A stretch of 64,000 nucleotides of DNA from Notolepis coatsorum (Eukaryota; Chordata; Actinopteri; Aulopiformes; Paralepididae). Shown here in pieces: positions 34,115 to 46,676 of this stretch. Both the position numbers and the translations under genes were made by a program. The notes beneath the pieces are model-generated. The model searched no databases, had not been told where the DNA came from, and saw nothing but the letters and a program-made list of their open reading frames with translations. Positions within the stretch are counted from its first letter, which is position 1; each line of letters starts with the position of its first letter. Location: NCBI GenBank assembly GCA_963971535.1, contig OZ020594.1, forward strand, positions 119,687,702 to 119,751,701, given 5' to 3'.

Positions 34115-34323
34115 TTTCAGCAAAGGTCTAGACAGCCTTGGGATACTACGGAGGAATAAACAACGCCACACACTTCATTGTAGTTTCACATACCACTGAC
34201 TGAATCTCACAAGTGAGCCAGCAATGATCCCTTTATTAGAACCAGCTGTGTAATTGTCAGACTGACAGGTATGACGTCAGCATAAGAGCATTCAAGAGAT
34301 GCATCGTTCACGACTGTTTAACA
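34097..34323 (-). repeat. Copia 5' LTR
   Basis: 227 bp, partner of 20699-20925. Contains the start codon used by gag near its inner edge. Confidence 0.95.
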
Positions 34324-35017
34324 GTATTGGTAGTGTGTCTGCCTCAAGGTCCAGGTCTTTAAGGTCACTTGCATGATCTCTGGATGGAAAAGCTTCCATG
34401 ACATCTTTGTTGTTTGCTGCGATCTTATGCAGCCTCAGGTTTGATTTGGCGAGAGTGTCCTGTGTCTTTTTTAGCAGGTTCACAGCCGCTTCAACTGTAG
34501 GCAGGGACTTCAGACCATCATCTACATAGAAGTCCTGCATCACAAAGTTCTTGACGTCGGGGTCGACGTGGGACTCGCTGACCTGGACAGACTGGTGTAG
34601 ACCATGAATAGCCACTGCAGGTGAGGGGCTATTGCCAAAGACGTGGACTGTCATGCGATAATCCACAATGTCTTTCGAGGGGTCATTGTCTTGGAACCAA
34701 AGGAAACGTAGGAAGTTCCGGTCTTCTTCTCTTACCGAAAAACAATAGAACATCTGTTCTATGTCCGCTGTAAAGGCAATTGCTTCTTTCCTGAAGCGGA
34801 TCAGTACTCCAAGCAGTGTGTTGTTCAGGTCAGGCCCAGTTAACAGCACATCGTTCAGTGACACGCCGTTGTATTGGGAACTGGAATCGAACACAAATCG
34901 GATTTTCTTGGGTTTCTTCGGATGGTATACACCGAATGTTGGCAAGTACCATCGTTCCTCTTCCTCACTGAGAGGAGGGGCTAGCTCAGCATGACTATTG
35001 TTGAACATGTTGTCCAT
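34324..35017 (-). pseudogene. BEL reverse transcriptase
   Basis: The - strand encodes YLPTFGVYHPKKPKKIRFVF, then SLNDVLLTGPDLNN, an AFTADIEQMFY block, FLRFLWF, and the catalytic YVDDGLKS. It ends LEADTLPI at the Copia insertion site and continues at 20698. The frame differs from the protease frame upstream; a shift lies around 34985-35017. RT copies the element RNA in cytoplasmic particles. Confidence 0.9.
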
Positions 35018-35859
35018 GAAGCTGAGGTAGTGGTCTCCTCAGGATGTGTTGGAGGGTGGTCAGTGACCTGGGCATCACTGTAACGTTCCTTAACATGGAA
35101 CACGTTAGGGCATGGTTCAAAGAGAGTGGGGCGTTTGAACTCTGTGGTGTTGGTGTAGAAGCTGGCGACTGTCTGAGGTTTGTGGATGCTACCTAGACAT
35201 ACATTTCCTACGATGACCCAGCCCAGATCCAACTTCTGTGCGTAGGGTAGGTTGTGAGGACCGTTCACCTGTTTGCAGACTTTATGGACTCTGATAACAT
35301 CCCGACCTAAGAGAAGCACAATTGGGGCTTGTGGGTTGATGTCTGGAATGAGGTGCGCCACTGACTTTAGGTGTGTGTGATGGCGAGCTGCATTAGGGGT
35401 TGGAATCTCATCTCTGTTATTAGGAATGTCATTACATTCTATGAGGCTTGGTAATGGAATACGGACAGTTCCATCAAGAGATTCTACTTCATAGCCACTG
35501 GCTCTTCTTCCTGCGGATTCTTTTACTCCAGCACATGTTCTCAATGTGTAAGGAACACTTGGACTTTGGTCACTGAACACTTCAAAGAACTGTGAACGAA
35601 CTAGTGACCTGTTGCTTTGCTCATCCAAAATCGCATACAGTTCCAGTGCTTTGTCTCTGTGGCCAGCTGGATATACCTTTACAAGGCATATTTTCGAGCA
35701 GGACCGGTCTGTCAGATCTCCACCGCAGACTTCTGTGCATTTGGTGGTAACACGAGCTTGGGGTGAAGGTTCCTCCTTCTCCCCGCTGTACTCAGTAGCA
35801 GGGTCTGCCTCTTCTGCCCAGGGTGCAGGTCCAGGGTGAAGAGCTGTTGTGTCTTTCAC
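34981..35859 (-). pseudogene. BEL protease and RT N-terminal linker
   Basis: The frame carries a retropepsin-like ALELYAILDEQSNRSLVRSQ region, where BEL/Pao proteases have D(E/S)Q/SN-type motifs, followed by a QAPIVLLLGRDVI segment and the HKVCKQVNGPHNLPYAQKLD / LGWVIVG block typical of BEL pol before RT. The last ~20 codons (after DHPPTHPEE) are out of frame relative to RT, marking a frameshift near 35020. Upstream it connects to the gag zinc knuckle. Confidence 0.82.
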
Positions 35860-35914
35860 TTTTACATTCTGAACATTGAACTTGGACTTTACAGTTCCTT
35901 GCGATATGTGATGA

Positions 35915-36788
35915 CTAAGAACAACATTTGAAGCACACGCGATTCTCCATTAAAAATGTCTTGCGGTCTTCAATGGATTTTTCACGGAATGCACGGCATT
36001 TAAGTAGAGGGTGTGGTTTTCTATGAATGGGAGACAGTTTATCGCAGTCATCAGATTTTGTCTGCCTCTCGCCGGGATCAGAGCTTGCTCTGGCAAATAT
36101 CTCTGTTTTGTGGACAGAGACTTCTCGCTGTTTGTTTGGCTTCCAAAATGTCTTCTCAGTCCTCTGAGCCGTGTCTGCATGAGAGATAGTCCTCGGAGCC
36201 GTGTCTGCATGAGAGATGAAGTTGAAGCTTGGATCGTTCACAATGCTAGCTTCCTGGCTAACAAAGTCTACAAAGAAGTCAAATGGAGGATAGGAAACAT
36301 GATGTCGCCGTTTGAAGGAAGCACCAGCAGATGCCCACTTTTCCTGCAGACGAAATGGGAGCTTCTGCACTATTGGGTTGACGCCTCTTGCCGTGTCGAG
36401 GAAAGAGAGGCCCGGCAAGTCTCCTTCATTCTTGGCTGACAGTAGTTCCATTAGTAGGTCACTCAACTTTGTTAATTTATATGGATCTCGATTTGTTATT
36501 TTTGGAAAGGTGTCAAGTCGTTTGAACAGAGCGTCTTCGATCACTTCTGTTGAGCCATAGGTTTGCTCTAACCTGTCCCATATCATTGTCAATCCTGTTT
36601 CAGGGCGGTTGATGCATATTGCTCGTATCTGTTCCACATGTTCTGCTGACTCTTTGCCAAGCCACTTCAGCAGAAGATCCATCTCCTTGCATGCCGTCAG
36701 GTCTAAACCACTGGTTACAGACTGAAATGAGCGTTTCCAGGCTCTGTAGTTCTGAGGCTTGTCATTAAATTGGAGTAAGCCTGTAGTC
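35915..36788 (-). pseudogene. BEL gag, C-terminal part
   Basis: After the hAT insertion the gag frame resumes with LLQFNDKPQNYRAWKRSFQS (upstream of the ATG at 36682) and runs through IRAICINRPETGLTMIWDRL and FDFFVDFVSQE, as in BEL gag (DUF1759-like). It ends at a CFKC zinc-knuckle start. A 30-bp tandem duplication encodes ISHADTAPRT-ISHADTAQRT (around 36170-36215). A frame break at about 35915 separates it from the protease. Confidence 0.85.
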
Positions 36789-37691
36789 CAGCGTTTCCGT
36801 TAGCCGGTAATTACCGGTATTTGACCGGCAAAATCTGTTGAAGTCCGACATATTTAATCTCTCCGGTCTTAATGTCCGGTGAAAATAATTCCCTGAGTCT
36901 AAGCACAATTTGATTATTTGAATTGTATTAAAATAGGCTCAAATTAAATAGCCTATGCGATGAACGAAACAATCATTACATTTGTTTCATCGTTGCTTCT
37001 AATAATGACAACGACGTTGTCAGCGAGAGCTTAGTGCTGGGTGTGCGAACTTTTGTGAAGCTGCAGAGCCGGAGCAGCAGCAGCACAATGCAGTACTCCA
37101 GCAGTACTCCAATTCAGCCATTTTCAATTCAATGTTGGGTGGGGGGCGCTGCTGTGCGGTCCCCAGAAAAGAGCCAATAACAGCTGAATCTGCTGCTCTG
37201 CATCGACATACTCTCGCAAATAAGTCATTGGGAGGTGGAGAGAGAGAGAGTCGTCACGCAAACCCACGATAATGTTGCCGTCTCTCTCTGCCAAATTTCT
37301 CAGTTCTTCGCTTGATATAATTAATACAAATGTCCAATATAACGGAATTCGTTAGCTCATAAAAATGTGATTATAACAGACTGTTGTTTATTAATGTCGG
37401 GCGACTGCCCACAGACACCTATTTGATTTAAAGTCGGCAGCAGCACGAGTCTCTGGACTTATTTTATTTGGAATATAATGACTTTATACACAAAAGTAGC
37501 CTAGTTTTAAGTAAAAATATTATAAATCTACATGCCTTGATGATGTCATTATTTTGTTTTGTTGTCATTCTTTTGCCTATCAATTGTTTTTAAGCTCAAT
37601 AAACTCTGACCGGAATTTCTCTCATTTGACCGGTAGATTGAAATCTACCGGACACTGAGGCCGGCAACAATTTTTTCTAACGGAAACCCTG
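36789..37691. mobile_element. hAT element, TSD CTGTAGTC
   Basis: Termini CAGCGTTTCCGTTAG and CTAACGGAAACCCTG, perfect TSD CTGTAGTC (36781-36788, 37692-37699). ACCGGTA/TACCGG motifs repeat near both ends. No coding frame (903 bp). Its removal restores the BEL gag frame exactly. Confidence 0.93.
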
Positions 37692-38379
37692 CTGTAGTCA
37701 CAAGCTCACGTCGAGCAAGGTATCTTACAAAGTCATTATTGGGGTTTGGAGATGTGGGATGGGGAGTAGGATGACTATTGTCAATTTGAGATGTGGAATG
37801 TTGAGCATGGTCCTTCCAGAACCTAACTTCACGTGGCTCATGAACCCGTTGTTCGCTAGGCTGCTGTGAAGTACGGTAAGGTGAGGAGACCGTATTGGAT
37901 TGGTGTGGAAAGAAAGGTTTGGCTTCGCGTCTGAAAGGTGTAGGTGAAATGCCGTAGCTGGGGGGTGGCTCTGTTTCTTCAGGGACACCATTATCTCGTT
38001 GCTGAAGTTCTGTCTCTCTTCTTTTGGATTGGTCCATAACATATTGTTCGGTGCGTTGTGTGGCTTCCAAGGGGACAGAATTTATTGGTAAATTGCAGCT
38101 GTGTTCTTCACTATGTACATCACTAGCAGCTTCGAGTGCTTCTGCTTCGGCAACAGCTGCAGCTGCCTCTTTCTTATAATTAAGCATGTCCATAGATGTT
38201 TCCAATTTAGCTTTTTCTAGCTTTAGATTACCTTCCTCTTCAGCAAAGGAAAGACATGCTTTTGCTGCTTCTGCCTTCGCGCTTGCCATGGCTGCAGCAG
38301 ACCCAGTTGAAGATGCATAAGATCTTGATGTATATGAGGCACGGGAACGTGTCTTTAACGAAGCTGCGCCCTCTGCCAT
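37692..38379 (-). pseudogene. BEL gag, N-terminal part
   Basis: Starts MAEGAASLKTRSRASYTSRS at 38379, 135 bp inside the 5' LTR. It has an Ala/Lys/Glu-rich coiled-coil region (about residues 30-90, KAEAAKACLSFAEEEGNLKL), then a Pro/Ser-rich linker, and reaches FVRYLARRELVTTAG at the hAT junction. With 36788 onward it forms one open gag frame across the insertion, showing it was intact when the hAT landed. Confidence 0.85.
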
Positions 38380-38513
38380 AGCAACGTCTGGTGGTGAATC
38401 TGTTGTTAAATATGTCTCTTCCAGTCGTCCATTGACTAAGTGTGACGACGTTGTTATTGTTATCTGCCAGCTTGAACTACGTTATCTTGCCGGTTAGAAA
38501 GCCTTGGTTTTAC

Positions 38514-39294
38514 TGTGCTGCCCTCACTATATGTTCCAGTTATATAAATTGACAGCCAGAGAAACGCCCTCTTGACACCACGACTCTGAAGACACTTGAA
38601 TCCTTGTCCACAGGTTTATTGATGTTGCAAGGAAGGGTAAAACTGAAACATACAAAAATTTACATAATCAATAATATGCTTGCTTTATGAAACATACAAT
38701 TTTCCCTTATCTTCAATACGAACTAATCCCATATTTTACTATGTCTTACAAGTTACATGTTATTTATCAAATACGTATTCTAACCTAAATGTAACATATT
38801 GCATCCTTTTTAATATGTACAGTAGCCTATCAATTGTACATGCATTTATATCTAGTATTTATTCTGGAATGGACTAATGACAGTGTGCTCATCATCAGTA
38901 ATACTACCCAACAGACCTAATTACACAAAACGTTTTCATATTTTCCTAAATAATGATCTGCAATCGTACATAGCACTGTGAAGAACAAAAACATACCCAC
39001 GATGCTACCACATGGCATAAGATGTCGGTAGATGTCACTGGATTAGCTCAGAAGAATAATAACATGTATTTCTCCATGAGATTCATTCACTTCCTGATTC
39101 TCCGTGAGATTCATTCACTTCCTGTTTACCGATCACTACCTGTCACTGAAATGACCTCACTTCCTGTTAGATCCTGTGATTCTTAAAGTGACCATGACAG
39201 AAATGCAGAAACACAATATATTACTTAGAAAAATTATAAACAAGACTTCTACTTGAACTTAAAGTAGACTAGTTAACTTAGTTGTAACAAAACA
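38514..39294 (-). repeat. BEL 5' LTR
   Basis: 781 bp, uninterrupted reference copy for the split LTR at 15066-18224. Confidence 0.95.
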
Positions 39295-39690
39295 GTACAG
39301 ATAATCTGCGATGCGCATTTTGGCTGATAATGTCGTTGCCGGTGGCTGGGAGGAACATGACTCATTCAGGCCTAATTGTATTTAATTCAATTGTAATGTT
39401 ATTACTGGGGTATCTATAATTAAAACATCACTTAAATGCAGATCAGGGTTATCCACTGAAGCCATAATGACTCTGACCAAAACCACGGAGCGCACAATAG
39501 GCATTGTAGAGCGCAGAGTTGGCCTGCTGAAATTGATTATATTTCAGTCATTACAGTGCTTAATGTTGGGTCAGCTTGTCATTTATTTCTGTCAATGTGC
39601 TGGTTCTGTAGCAGGACTGGGTCAGTCAACATCCTTGGCTCCCGGCGCACCGAACACGTTCCCTCCTCCTCAGCGGAGTTGTCTGTGAAC
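39295..39690 (+). pseudogene. Harbinger transposase fragment, 3' part
   Basis: Resumes with (V)QIICDAHF just after the BEL TSD, then degenerate RW.GGT (DDE second block) and, at 39484-39540, RTIGIVERRVGLLKL, which resembles the E(R)xxGxLK block with the catalytic glutamate. Multiple stops and frame changes. Orientation matches the 5' fragment at 14937-15065. Confidence 0.7.
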
Positions 39691-40955
39691 TTGACAACTT
39701 CATTGGATTTATTTATTCTCAAAAAATATCTATAATCATACGATTAAATATTGTTTAAAATAAAACGCTAAATACTATTATTCTGTGTCATGTTTCCAAA
39801 TAAGATTGTTCACCGGGAAATGCTGTATACGTTGAATTAGTTGGTTAGACCTCGGTGATCAATCTCGTTCTCAGTGAAGTTTCTCAGAGTTCGCTCGGGT
39901 TAGTCCATTATTTCACATCCCATGGGGGTGGTCCATTACCATATATGGATAATCGTGCACGAGCATAGACGGTAAGAACAAATGGTATTTATTAGAGTTG
40001 TTCCGATACCGATACCAGTATCGGAAATGCCTCCGATACTGCCTAAAATGCTGGTATCGGCGAGTACGCCGAAAGGGTAGCCTCCGATACCATATGACGT
40101 AATTTATTAACAACACTGCGGTCTGCTGAGTGAGCATTATAAAACAAACGTGTTTTTAATCGACCGTGAATTAAAGTGTCAATGCCATTTGTCATTTTAA
40201 CAGCAGATACTTTCTTAAATGCCATCGTCCCGAGAGAGGGGTGTTGACGGGAGCTCTGATGGGTTTGCTTGCTGGTGTTATTAGCATTAGCTGAAGAGCA
40301 GCTAACCGAAAGCTAGTTTCAGCTTTAACGTTACCTTGGCTAAAGTTGGGGCTATTCATAATCCAGCAATAATGGCTGCAGACCAGCAAGCAAAGTACAG
40401 CGAGTTGGCACAGGAGTATTCCAAGGTAAATCACTTTTTCACCAGTAACGTTATATGGTCTTGTTTCCATCTAAAGTTAGCTCACGCTAACGTCGTCACT
40501 GATCGACCTCTCGCACACAATTAATGACATGTTGCGGACAGCCATATTGGTGACAATGTTTAGCTTTTAGTGCCAAATGATAAGAGTCTGAGGCAGAGTC
40601 TCAAAAGAGAATGTTGAATATTTATTGTGCAAAAATCACAACAGAGCCTCTACTACTAACTGAAGTTACCGGAGCCTTCTGGAGTGCAACGACATATAAC
40701 GTCCGTGCGGAATCAATGTCCCAACAACCATTCCGTGGGTGAACTCATTGAGATAGTTGTCAATTAATGATACTAATACTAATCTATACAATCACCTGTT
40801 GTTGAATAAATACCATTACTTTATAGTTATTACTAAAAAATAGGGATGCACGATATTGATTTTTTGACACCGATACCGATACCGATAACTTTATGCTCCT
40901 CAAGCCGATACCGATAACCGATATTTATTGTATTATAATATTTTTTTTAACCGTA

Positions 40956-40988
<33 letters not shown>

Positions 40989-41214
40989 TCAATTTTTTTC
41001 TTTTTTTTTTTTTAGTATTTATAAGCTCCGATGTCATCGGTACTGCTATCGGTACTCGAGAAATTATGGAGTTTATTTTTGAGGAATTTAAACGTCGCAA
41101 ACTAATCTTGTTGGCCGTTGTCTATATCTCTCCTGCCTCTGTGTCTCTGTGCTTGCGCGGGGAGCGGGCTGCCTGCTCTCTCCTCTCTTCCCCTCCCACA
41201 CACACACACACTCA

Positions 41215-41250
<36 letters not shown>

Positions 41251-41275
41251 GAGTACAGACAGCTCTGCTCTCATA

Positions 41276-41383
41276 ATGGCGGACAGAACGAAATGTTCAA
41301 AAGTCTGGGTCTATTTTACTAAAGTCGATGCTGACAACGCTCGTTGCCACAAGTGCAACAAGACATTTGCCAGTAATGTATAA
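41276..41383 (+). pseudogene. hAT transposase N-terminus with BED zinc finger
   Basis: Encodes MADRTKCSKVWVYFTKVDAD then ARCHKCNKTFASNV and a stop: the VW.yF BED start and CxxC pair of ZBED-like hAT transposases. The His/Cys second half and the catalytic domain are absent. Confidence 0.7.
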
Positions 41384-41631
41384 GCGCGCCGCTGGTACTT
41401 GTCAATGTGGCTGGCGGGGAGATAACGTTAGCTCCGAGTAGAGTAATGGCTGACAATCCGGAGGTAAATAAACGAACGAGAGCTTCTGATTGGTGGTAAG
41501 AAGAAGAGGTGGGTGCAAGCCGTGGGACGTAATTGGCAGATCGACTGTCTGTCTCCGAATGTAACGTGACTACGTCACAGCCAAGAAAGGGAGCGCTGGA
41601 TTTGTGAAAAACTCCCTGTTCCTAAACCACA

Positions 41632-43677
41632 CGCTATCAGTTTTACCTTTAAGTTTTACATCTCCTTAGCAAACGACCTCAATACCTTCTATGCGAGGTT
41701 TGATGCTGGTAATAACAACACCAGCTCACAAGCCTCGGCAATGGGGGGGGGGGGGTCGGCTGCTGATGGAGGCGCAGTGTTCAGGGTAACAGAGCATGAG
41801 GTGAGGCGGACCTTTAAAAAAGTGAATATCAGGAAGGCAGCAGGTCCGGACGGCATCCCCGGCCGCGTCCTAAAAGTCTGTGCCGACCAACTGGCCCCAG
41901 TATTCACTGACATATTTAACCTGTCCTTAGAACAGGCTGTCATCCCCACCTGCCTGAAGAAGTCCACTATTATCCCTGTACCCAAAAAATCCAAGCCTGC
42001 TTGCCTCAACGACTACCGCCCTGTAGCTCTCACCTCCATAGCCATGAAGTGCTTTGAGAAGCTAGTAAAGGGCTACATCTGCTCCTCCCTCCCCATCAAC
42101 ATGGACCCCCTGCAATTTGCATACCGCCCCAACAGGTCCACGGAGGACGCCATATCCCATGTGCTGCACACAGCAGCATCACACCTGGACAAGAGGCAGG
42201 GGAACTATGTGAGAATGCTATTCATCGACTACAGCTCGGCATTCAATACCATAGTCCCCTCCATACTCATAGCCAAGCTCAGGGACCTGGGCTTGGGCTA
42301 TGACCTCTGCCAGTGGGTCCTGGACTTCCTGACTGGCAGACCCCAGGTGGTGAGAGCAGGCAACTGCACCTCCTCATCCATCACCCTCAACATAGGGGCC
42401 CCCCAGGGCTGTGTTCTGAGTCCCCTCCTCTACTCCCTGTACACACACGACTGTGTGGCTCAGCGGAGTAGCAATACAATCGTCAAATTTGCTGACGACA
42501 CAGTGGTGGTGGGCCTGATCTCTGCCAACGACGAGAGGGCCTACCTGGAAGAGGTCAAGGTCCTGGCGGGATGGTGCCAGGAAAACAGCCTCTCCCTGAA
42601 CGTCAGCAAAACAAAGGAGATGATTGTGGACTTCAGGAGGTCGGGGGTCAAGGACTACAGCCCCCTCAGCATCGACGGGGCACCGGTTGAGAGAGTCAAC
42701 AGCTTCAAGTACCTCGGAGCCCACATATCCGAGGACTTGAAATGGACCATACACATTAACAGTGTGGTGAAGAAGGCACGACAACGCCTCTACTTCCTCA
42801 GGCGCCTAAGGAAGTTCCAAGTCAGCCAGAAGATCCTTAAGAACTTCTACTCATGTACAATAGAGAGCATCTTGACCGGCAACATCACCTCCTGGTTTGG
42901 GAATAGCACTGCAAAAGACCAAAGCAGACTACAAAGAGTGACACGTTCAGCCGAACGCACAATTGGAGGGGGGCTCCCCACCCTCCAGAACATTTACAAC
43001 AAGCGTTGCAAGGGGAAGGCTAAGAGAATTATTAAGGACTCGAGCCACCCGAACAACTGCCTCTTTGAACTGCTGCCGTCAGGCAAGCGACACAGGAGTC
43101 TCAAGGCGAGCACAGAAAGACTCAGAAGTAGCTTCTATCCCCAGGCCATCAGGCTGCTAAACGAACAATGAATGAACACTACACAACAACAACCACCAAA
43201 CACACATAGCACACACATCCACACGCACACACTCACTTTAAACAAACACACTGTAGCACCCACTACACACACTTTATAGCACACACCCACTTTAAACAAA
43301 CACACTGTAGCACCCACTCCCCACACTTTATATTTATGGATGAAGGATTGCACTACAACTCGTACACCTTACTGTAAATTGTACCTAAAATTGTACCTCA
43401 TCCCATTTCTGCTTTGCACTAGATAGTACTGTACATTAGTACACTGCATAGTATTGTGTATTGTATATTATATGGTAACTCAGAACAGTGTACATATGTC
43501 TATACCGAACAACTGTGACCTCATTCTTCTTCTAAATTCATGCTATATTATGTTATTATGTTATTTGATACTATCTTGTCTAGCACAGTCTCTGGAGCGT
43601 AACAGTAAGAAGCATTTTGTATGAAAGTATTCTGTACTTCTGTATGACAACTATTAAAGAACTTGAACTTGAACTTG
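41632..43677 (+). mobile_element. 5'-truncated Rex1/CR1-group LINE insertion
   Basis: A 7-bp repeat AACCACA flanks it (41625-41631 and 43678-43684). The 3' UTR (43172-43660) has CACTTTAAACAAACACACTG repeated twice with CACTGTAGCACCCACT and ends in GAACTT repeats, a short-repeat LINE tail. Confidence 0.85.
41741..43171 (+). CDS. Rex1/CR1-group LINE ORF2, 5'-truncated, RT intact
   Basis: The frame is open from the LINE junction at 41632; the ATG at 41741 is internal. It contains [15 protein letters not shown], a [20 protein letters not shown] segment, [15 protein letters not shown] (catalytic Asp), [20 protein letters not shown], and the catalytic FADD box in [10 protein letters not shown]. 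Further on are [27 protein letters not shown] and a C-terminus ending [11 protein letters not shown]. No stop or frameshift over 1.43 kb, so the copy is young; it lacks the endonuclease and ORF1 through normal 5' truncation. The group is judged from these motifs; Rex1 versus another CR1-like clade is not settled. Confidence 0.85.
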   Translation: MGGGGSAADGGAVFRVTEHEVRRTFKKVNIRKAAGPDGIPGRVLKVCADQLAPVFTDIFNLSLEQAVIPTCLKKSTIIPVPKKSKPACLNDYRPVALTSIAMKCFEKLVKGYICSSLPINMDPLQFAYRPNRSTEDAISHVLHTAASHLDKRQGNYVRMLFIDYSSAFNTIVPSILIAKLRDLGLGYDLCQWVLDFLTGRPQVVRAGNCTSSSITLNIGAPQGCVLSPLLYSLYTHDCVAQRSSNTIVKFADDTVVVGLISANDERAYLEEVKVLAGWCQENSLSLNVSKTKEMIVDFRRSGVKDYSPLSIDGAPVERVNSFKYLGAHISEDLKWTIHINSVVKKARQRLYFLRRLRKFQVSQKILKNFYSCTIESILTGNITSWFGNSTAKDQSRLQRVTRSAERTIGGGLPTLQNIYNKRCKGKAKRIIKDSSHPNNCLFELLPSGKRHRSLKASTERLRSSFYPQAIRLLNEQ

Positions 43678-44223
43678 AACCACAGTACTGGCAAAACGGG
43701 AGGAGGCTATAATAAAAACAAGCGCCCTTCATCCAAATCCACCCACACCGGATTTCTTTTAACCAAAAAATGTATTATATGTTATCGGAGCTATCAATAA
43801 CGTTATCGAGTTTATCGGGATGACGTCATAATTGCTGATATCGGCCCGATAATTATCGGCCCGATAATTATCGTGCATCCCTACTAAAAAACAGTATATA
43901 TAAAACAGTAGCTGTAAAAAAAATTAAAAAAAAATTATAATTTTATATAATATATATATATATATTTTTTTTTAAATGTATGCACTGGTATCGGATCAGT
44001 ATCGGTATCGGCCGATATCCAATGCTTAGGTATCGGAATCGGATTGGGAAGGAAAAAATTGTATCGGAACATCTCTAGTATTTATCAACACGGAGTGTGC
44101 GTAGGACCCGTGTACGCACAGTTGATAAATCCCTATTTTTCCGTGCGTAGAGACATTCTAAATTCTGTGCTTAAGAACGAAAATAGAACACTTTCTAAGC
44201 ATTGTTGATAAATGAGGGCCCAG

Positions 44224-44582
44224 GGCTGTACAACTTAATAACGTGATTGAATAAAATTAAATGGGATATCAACTCAATTAAATATATAAAATTTTTATTG
44301 GAATAGGACAGACAAACATATGCAATGGCAAAAGATAGTGACAAAAACAAAGGATGCAATGTGTCATGAAAATATAAATTAAGCAAGCTCTATACATTAC
44401 AAAGTAAACTAAATACGAAATGAACGGAATACTAATGGTGAAAAATACTGTTATGTCTGCCTCATTTATTTCCCCCCTTCCTGATATCTGCCAACAGTGC
44501 TGTCAGGTGCAGACTGCTCCACGAGCCAACTGCGCTGGAGCATATCAGGAGCAAACTGCACACATTAGGGCGTGTCTGCACT
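44224..44582. other. no gene recognised
   Basis: AT-rich sequence after the Harbinger right end, then GC-balanced sequence with no frame or terminus I recognise. Confidence 0.45.
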
Positions 44583-45874
44583 CAGGGAGCGAAATTAACT
44601 TTTTGACTCACCGGCCAGTGGCGGGTAGATGGGAAGAGTCTACCCGCCAAGCATATTTCTTACCTGCCAATATATATTTTATATATACAATTTTTTTTTA
44701 AATAAAATATATATTATATAATCATACTTGTAGTTGTATTATCTGCGAGACATCGTCAAAATGCTTGCTATCTGCAAACAGCTCCACTGTCTGTTTTGGC
44801 TTTGTTGCTCTTCTAGAAAAATAATCCTTTCAGGGTTGCCTATTGAAATACTGTACACTTTCCTACTGTACACTTTCCTGATTAATTGAAATGGGGGACC
44901 CTGATGTAAACAAGACGAAAGTCTTTCTCTGGTCTGCATCCCCTTAACAATTGTGTGTATTGAGCTGTACTGTATTGTACCCATTCTGCAATCTGTTAAT
45001 AAAGTTTTCAATCAATCAATCAATCACACCTCCAGTACAGAAACATTGTTTGAGTTTGCGTGTCAGGTAGACCATTGATTGACAGTCGAGTCTGCCAATT
45101 ACATCACATCGCTTGCACTCCGGTGCTGCAGCTGGACCCATTGCCCACCTCTGCTGTTGATAACGCTAGCCAAGTTATTATACACACAGATACACAGTGG
45201 GCCAGTGACTTTGGTGTAGGGGTGTAACAATGCATCGATCCTAAGGGGGAAATTCAACTGCATCGATTTGAAAATGTTAGAATAGATTATCGCAATTTTA
45301 ATGTGTACACGTTATGTTATTGTCATGTCCGTTACAGCCAACACACCGACATACGCTACTGCATCAACGTTATGATTAACAAAGCAAGGCATTCGTTTTG
45401 TTGCATTAACGTTATATTACTATTGCTATCGATAAATCTAGGTGTTCTAAAATCTATTGCTATTGGTAAGAGAGACTATAATAAGTTGGTGTCTCGGAAA
45501 ACGAGAGCCCTGATCGCGGAGTTTCAGGAAGTAAACAAGAAAAATGAGAGCTTCTGATTGGTCATTTGCTTTATTTCCCATGAAACCAGTCACTTCACTC
45601 TACTGTGATTGGACCGTTGGCTTGAGTGCAATGTGGGACTTGTAGTTTTTTAACGATCTCGCAGCGGAGGAAAAAAAAGACGAGAGAGGCTATAATCTGT
45701 ATTCGCACAGCGTGCGCGTAATTGATTTTTACCGTTCGCATACAAATATTTTTAGGGGCCTGCTTATGAACTACACGTCTACACGCCACACGGCGGGCAG
45801 CCCTCTAAGTGTCATGCGCCAAAGGTAAAAACAGACCGCCCCTGGCGGGCGGCGGGCTTTAGTTTCGGTCCCTG
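44583..45874. mobile_element. hAT element, inverted relative of 6706-7770
   Basis: Termini CAGGGAGCGAAATTAAC and complement of CAGGGACCGAAACTAAA. Flanks GTCTGCACT / GACTGCACT are near-identical, but the right one is offset by a base, so the TSD is slightly damaged. Body matches 6706-7770 and parts of 24.5-25.3 kb in opposite orientation. Contains an L2-A tail at 44884-45030. Confidence 0.75.
44884..45030 (+). repeat. L2-A 3' UTR, last ~145 bp
   Basis: From GAAATGGGGGACCCTGATGT to the CAATCAATCAATCA tail; very short 5'-truncated copy. Confidence 0.85.
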
Positions 45875-46529
45875 TGACTGCACTAGTATCTCATCCGTGC
45901 AATGTCCTTTGTGGATAGCTCGCAAAGACGGAGCAGATACCACACGCTAAACTCATGCAGTTAAGGATGCAATTAGCACCGCGCAATCCATTCTTTGTGG
46001 ATGTTGAAATAGCAGTAATGCCATGTTCATTAATAAAATTACATAGGGGATGGGAAGGGGGGATGACCGTTTTAGAAGGGGGATGATATTGACTGTTTTT
46101 ATTTCAGGGGGGATGCCATCCCCCCTCATCCTCCCTCAACTGGAGTACTGTACTGTATTGTACCTAGGGATGGGTACTGAATTCGGTACTTTTGAGGCAC
46201 CGAACCGAAACACGTCGGTACTACCGAGTATCGAATCAAGTGAGAAACCAAAAAAATAAAAATAAAAATAAAAATTGTATTATTATTTTTTTTTATTTTT
46301 TTTTAAACTTTTTTCTTTTCATGTCAACGTTCACACGCACAATATATGCTTACCTAGGATTTGACTTGATTCAACAACAAAGCAGTCGGAGCAATGACCA
46401 GCCGAAAACTGTCGAAATTGTAGTTGTTTGAAGTTTGGATTTTTTTTTTACGACTGAGGTAGGTAAATTAAATTTCTTGAGACTAAAGTACCGAAAAAAG
46501 GTACCGTTGGGTACATCACATTTTTTAAC
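45875..46529. other. no gene; hAT-type left end at 46165 and L2-A scrap
   Basis: 46143-46164 (TACTGTACTGTATTGTACC) is an L2-A tail fragment broken by a hAT-like terminus TAGGGATGGGTACTGAATTC at 46165. The missing L2-A end (ATTCTGCAATCTGTTAAT, CAATCAATCAATT) appears at 51574-51615, so 46165-51573 entered that tail. No matching right hAT end is visible. Confidence 0.55.
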
Positions 46530-46676
46530 CAGTGATCTTAACTGATCACAGTGACTTTTGCTCTTATCGTTTATGCTGTTGGATTTATTGGTTTTATGTG
46601 ACTTTTTACTGGACGTGACCTAAGCTATCGGAGCTTGTTGTTGCCATAGCTACAGCTACACGCTACAGTACTCACA

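Larger units (their letters stand above)
40841..43883. mobile_element. hAT element with BED-finger exon, TSD CTAAAAAA
   Basis: Termini TAGGGATGCACGATA and the complement, perfect TSD CTAAAAAA (40833-40840, 43884-43891). CCGATA/TATCGG motifs repeat near the ends. It contains a BED-type zinc-finger start and is cut by a Rex1/CR1-group LINE (41632-43677); without it the element is ~1 kb, so most of the transposase is deleted. Confidence 0.93.
39993..44077. mobile_element. hAT element, TSD GTATTTAT
   Basis: Termini TAGAGTTGTTCCGATAC and the complement of TAGAGATGTTCCGATAC, perfect TSD GTATTTAT (39985-39992, 44078-44085). Subterminal GATACC/GTATCGG motifs are dense at both ends. Net length without the nested hAT is ~1.03 kb. 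A related element in inverted orientation lies at 54886-55955. It interrupts the right part of the Harbinger element. Confidence 0.93.
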
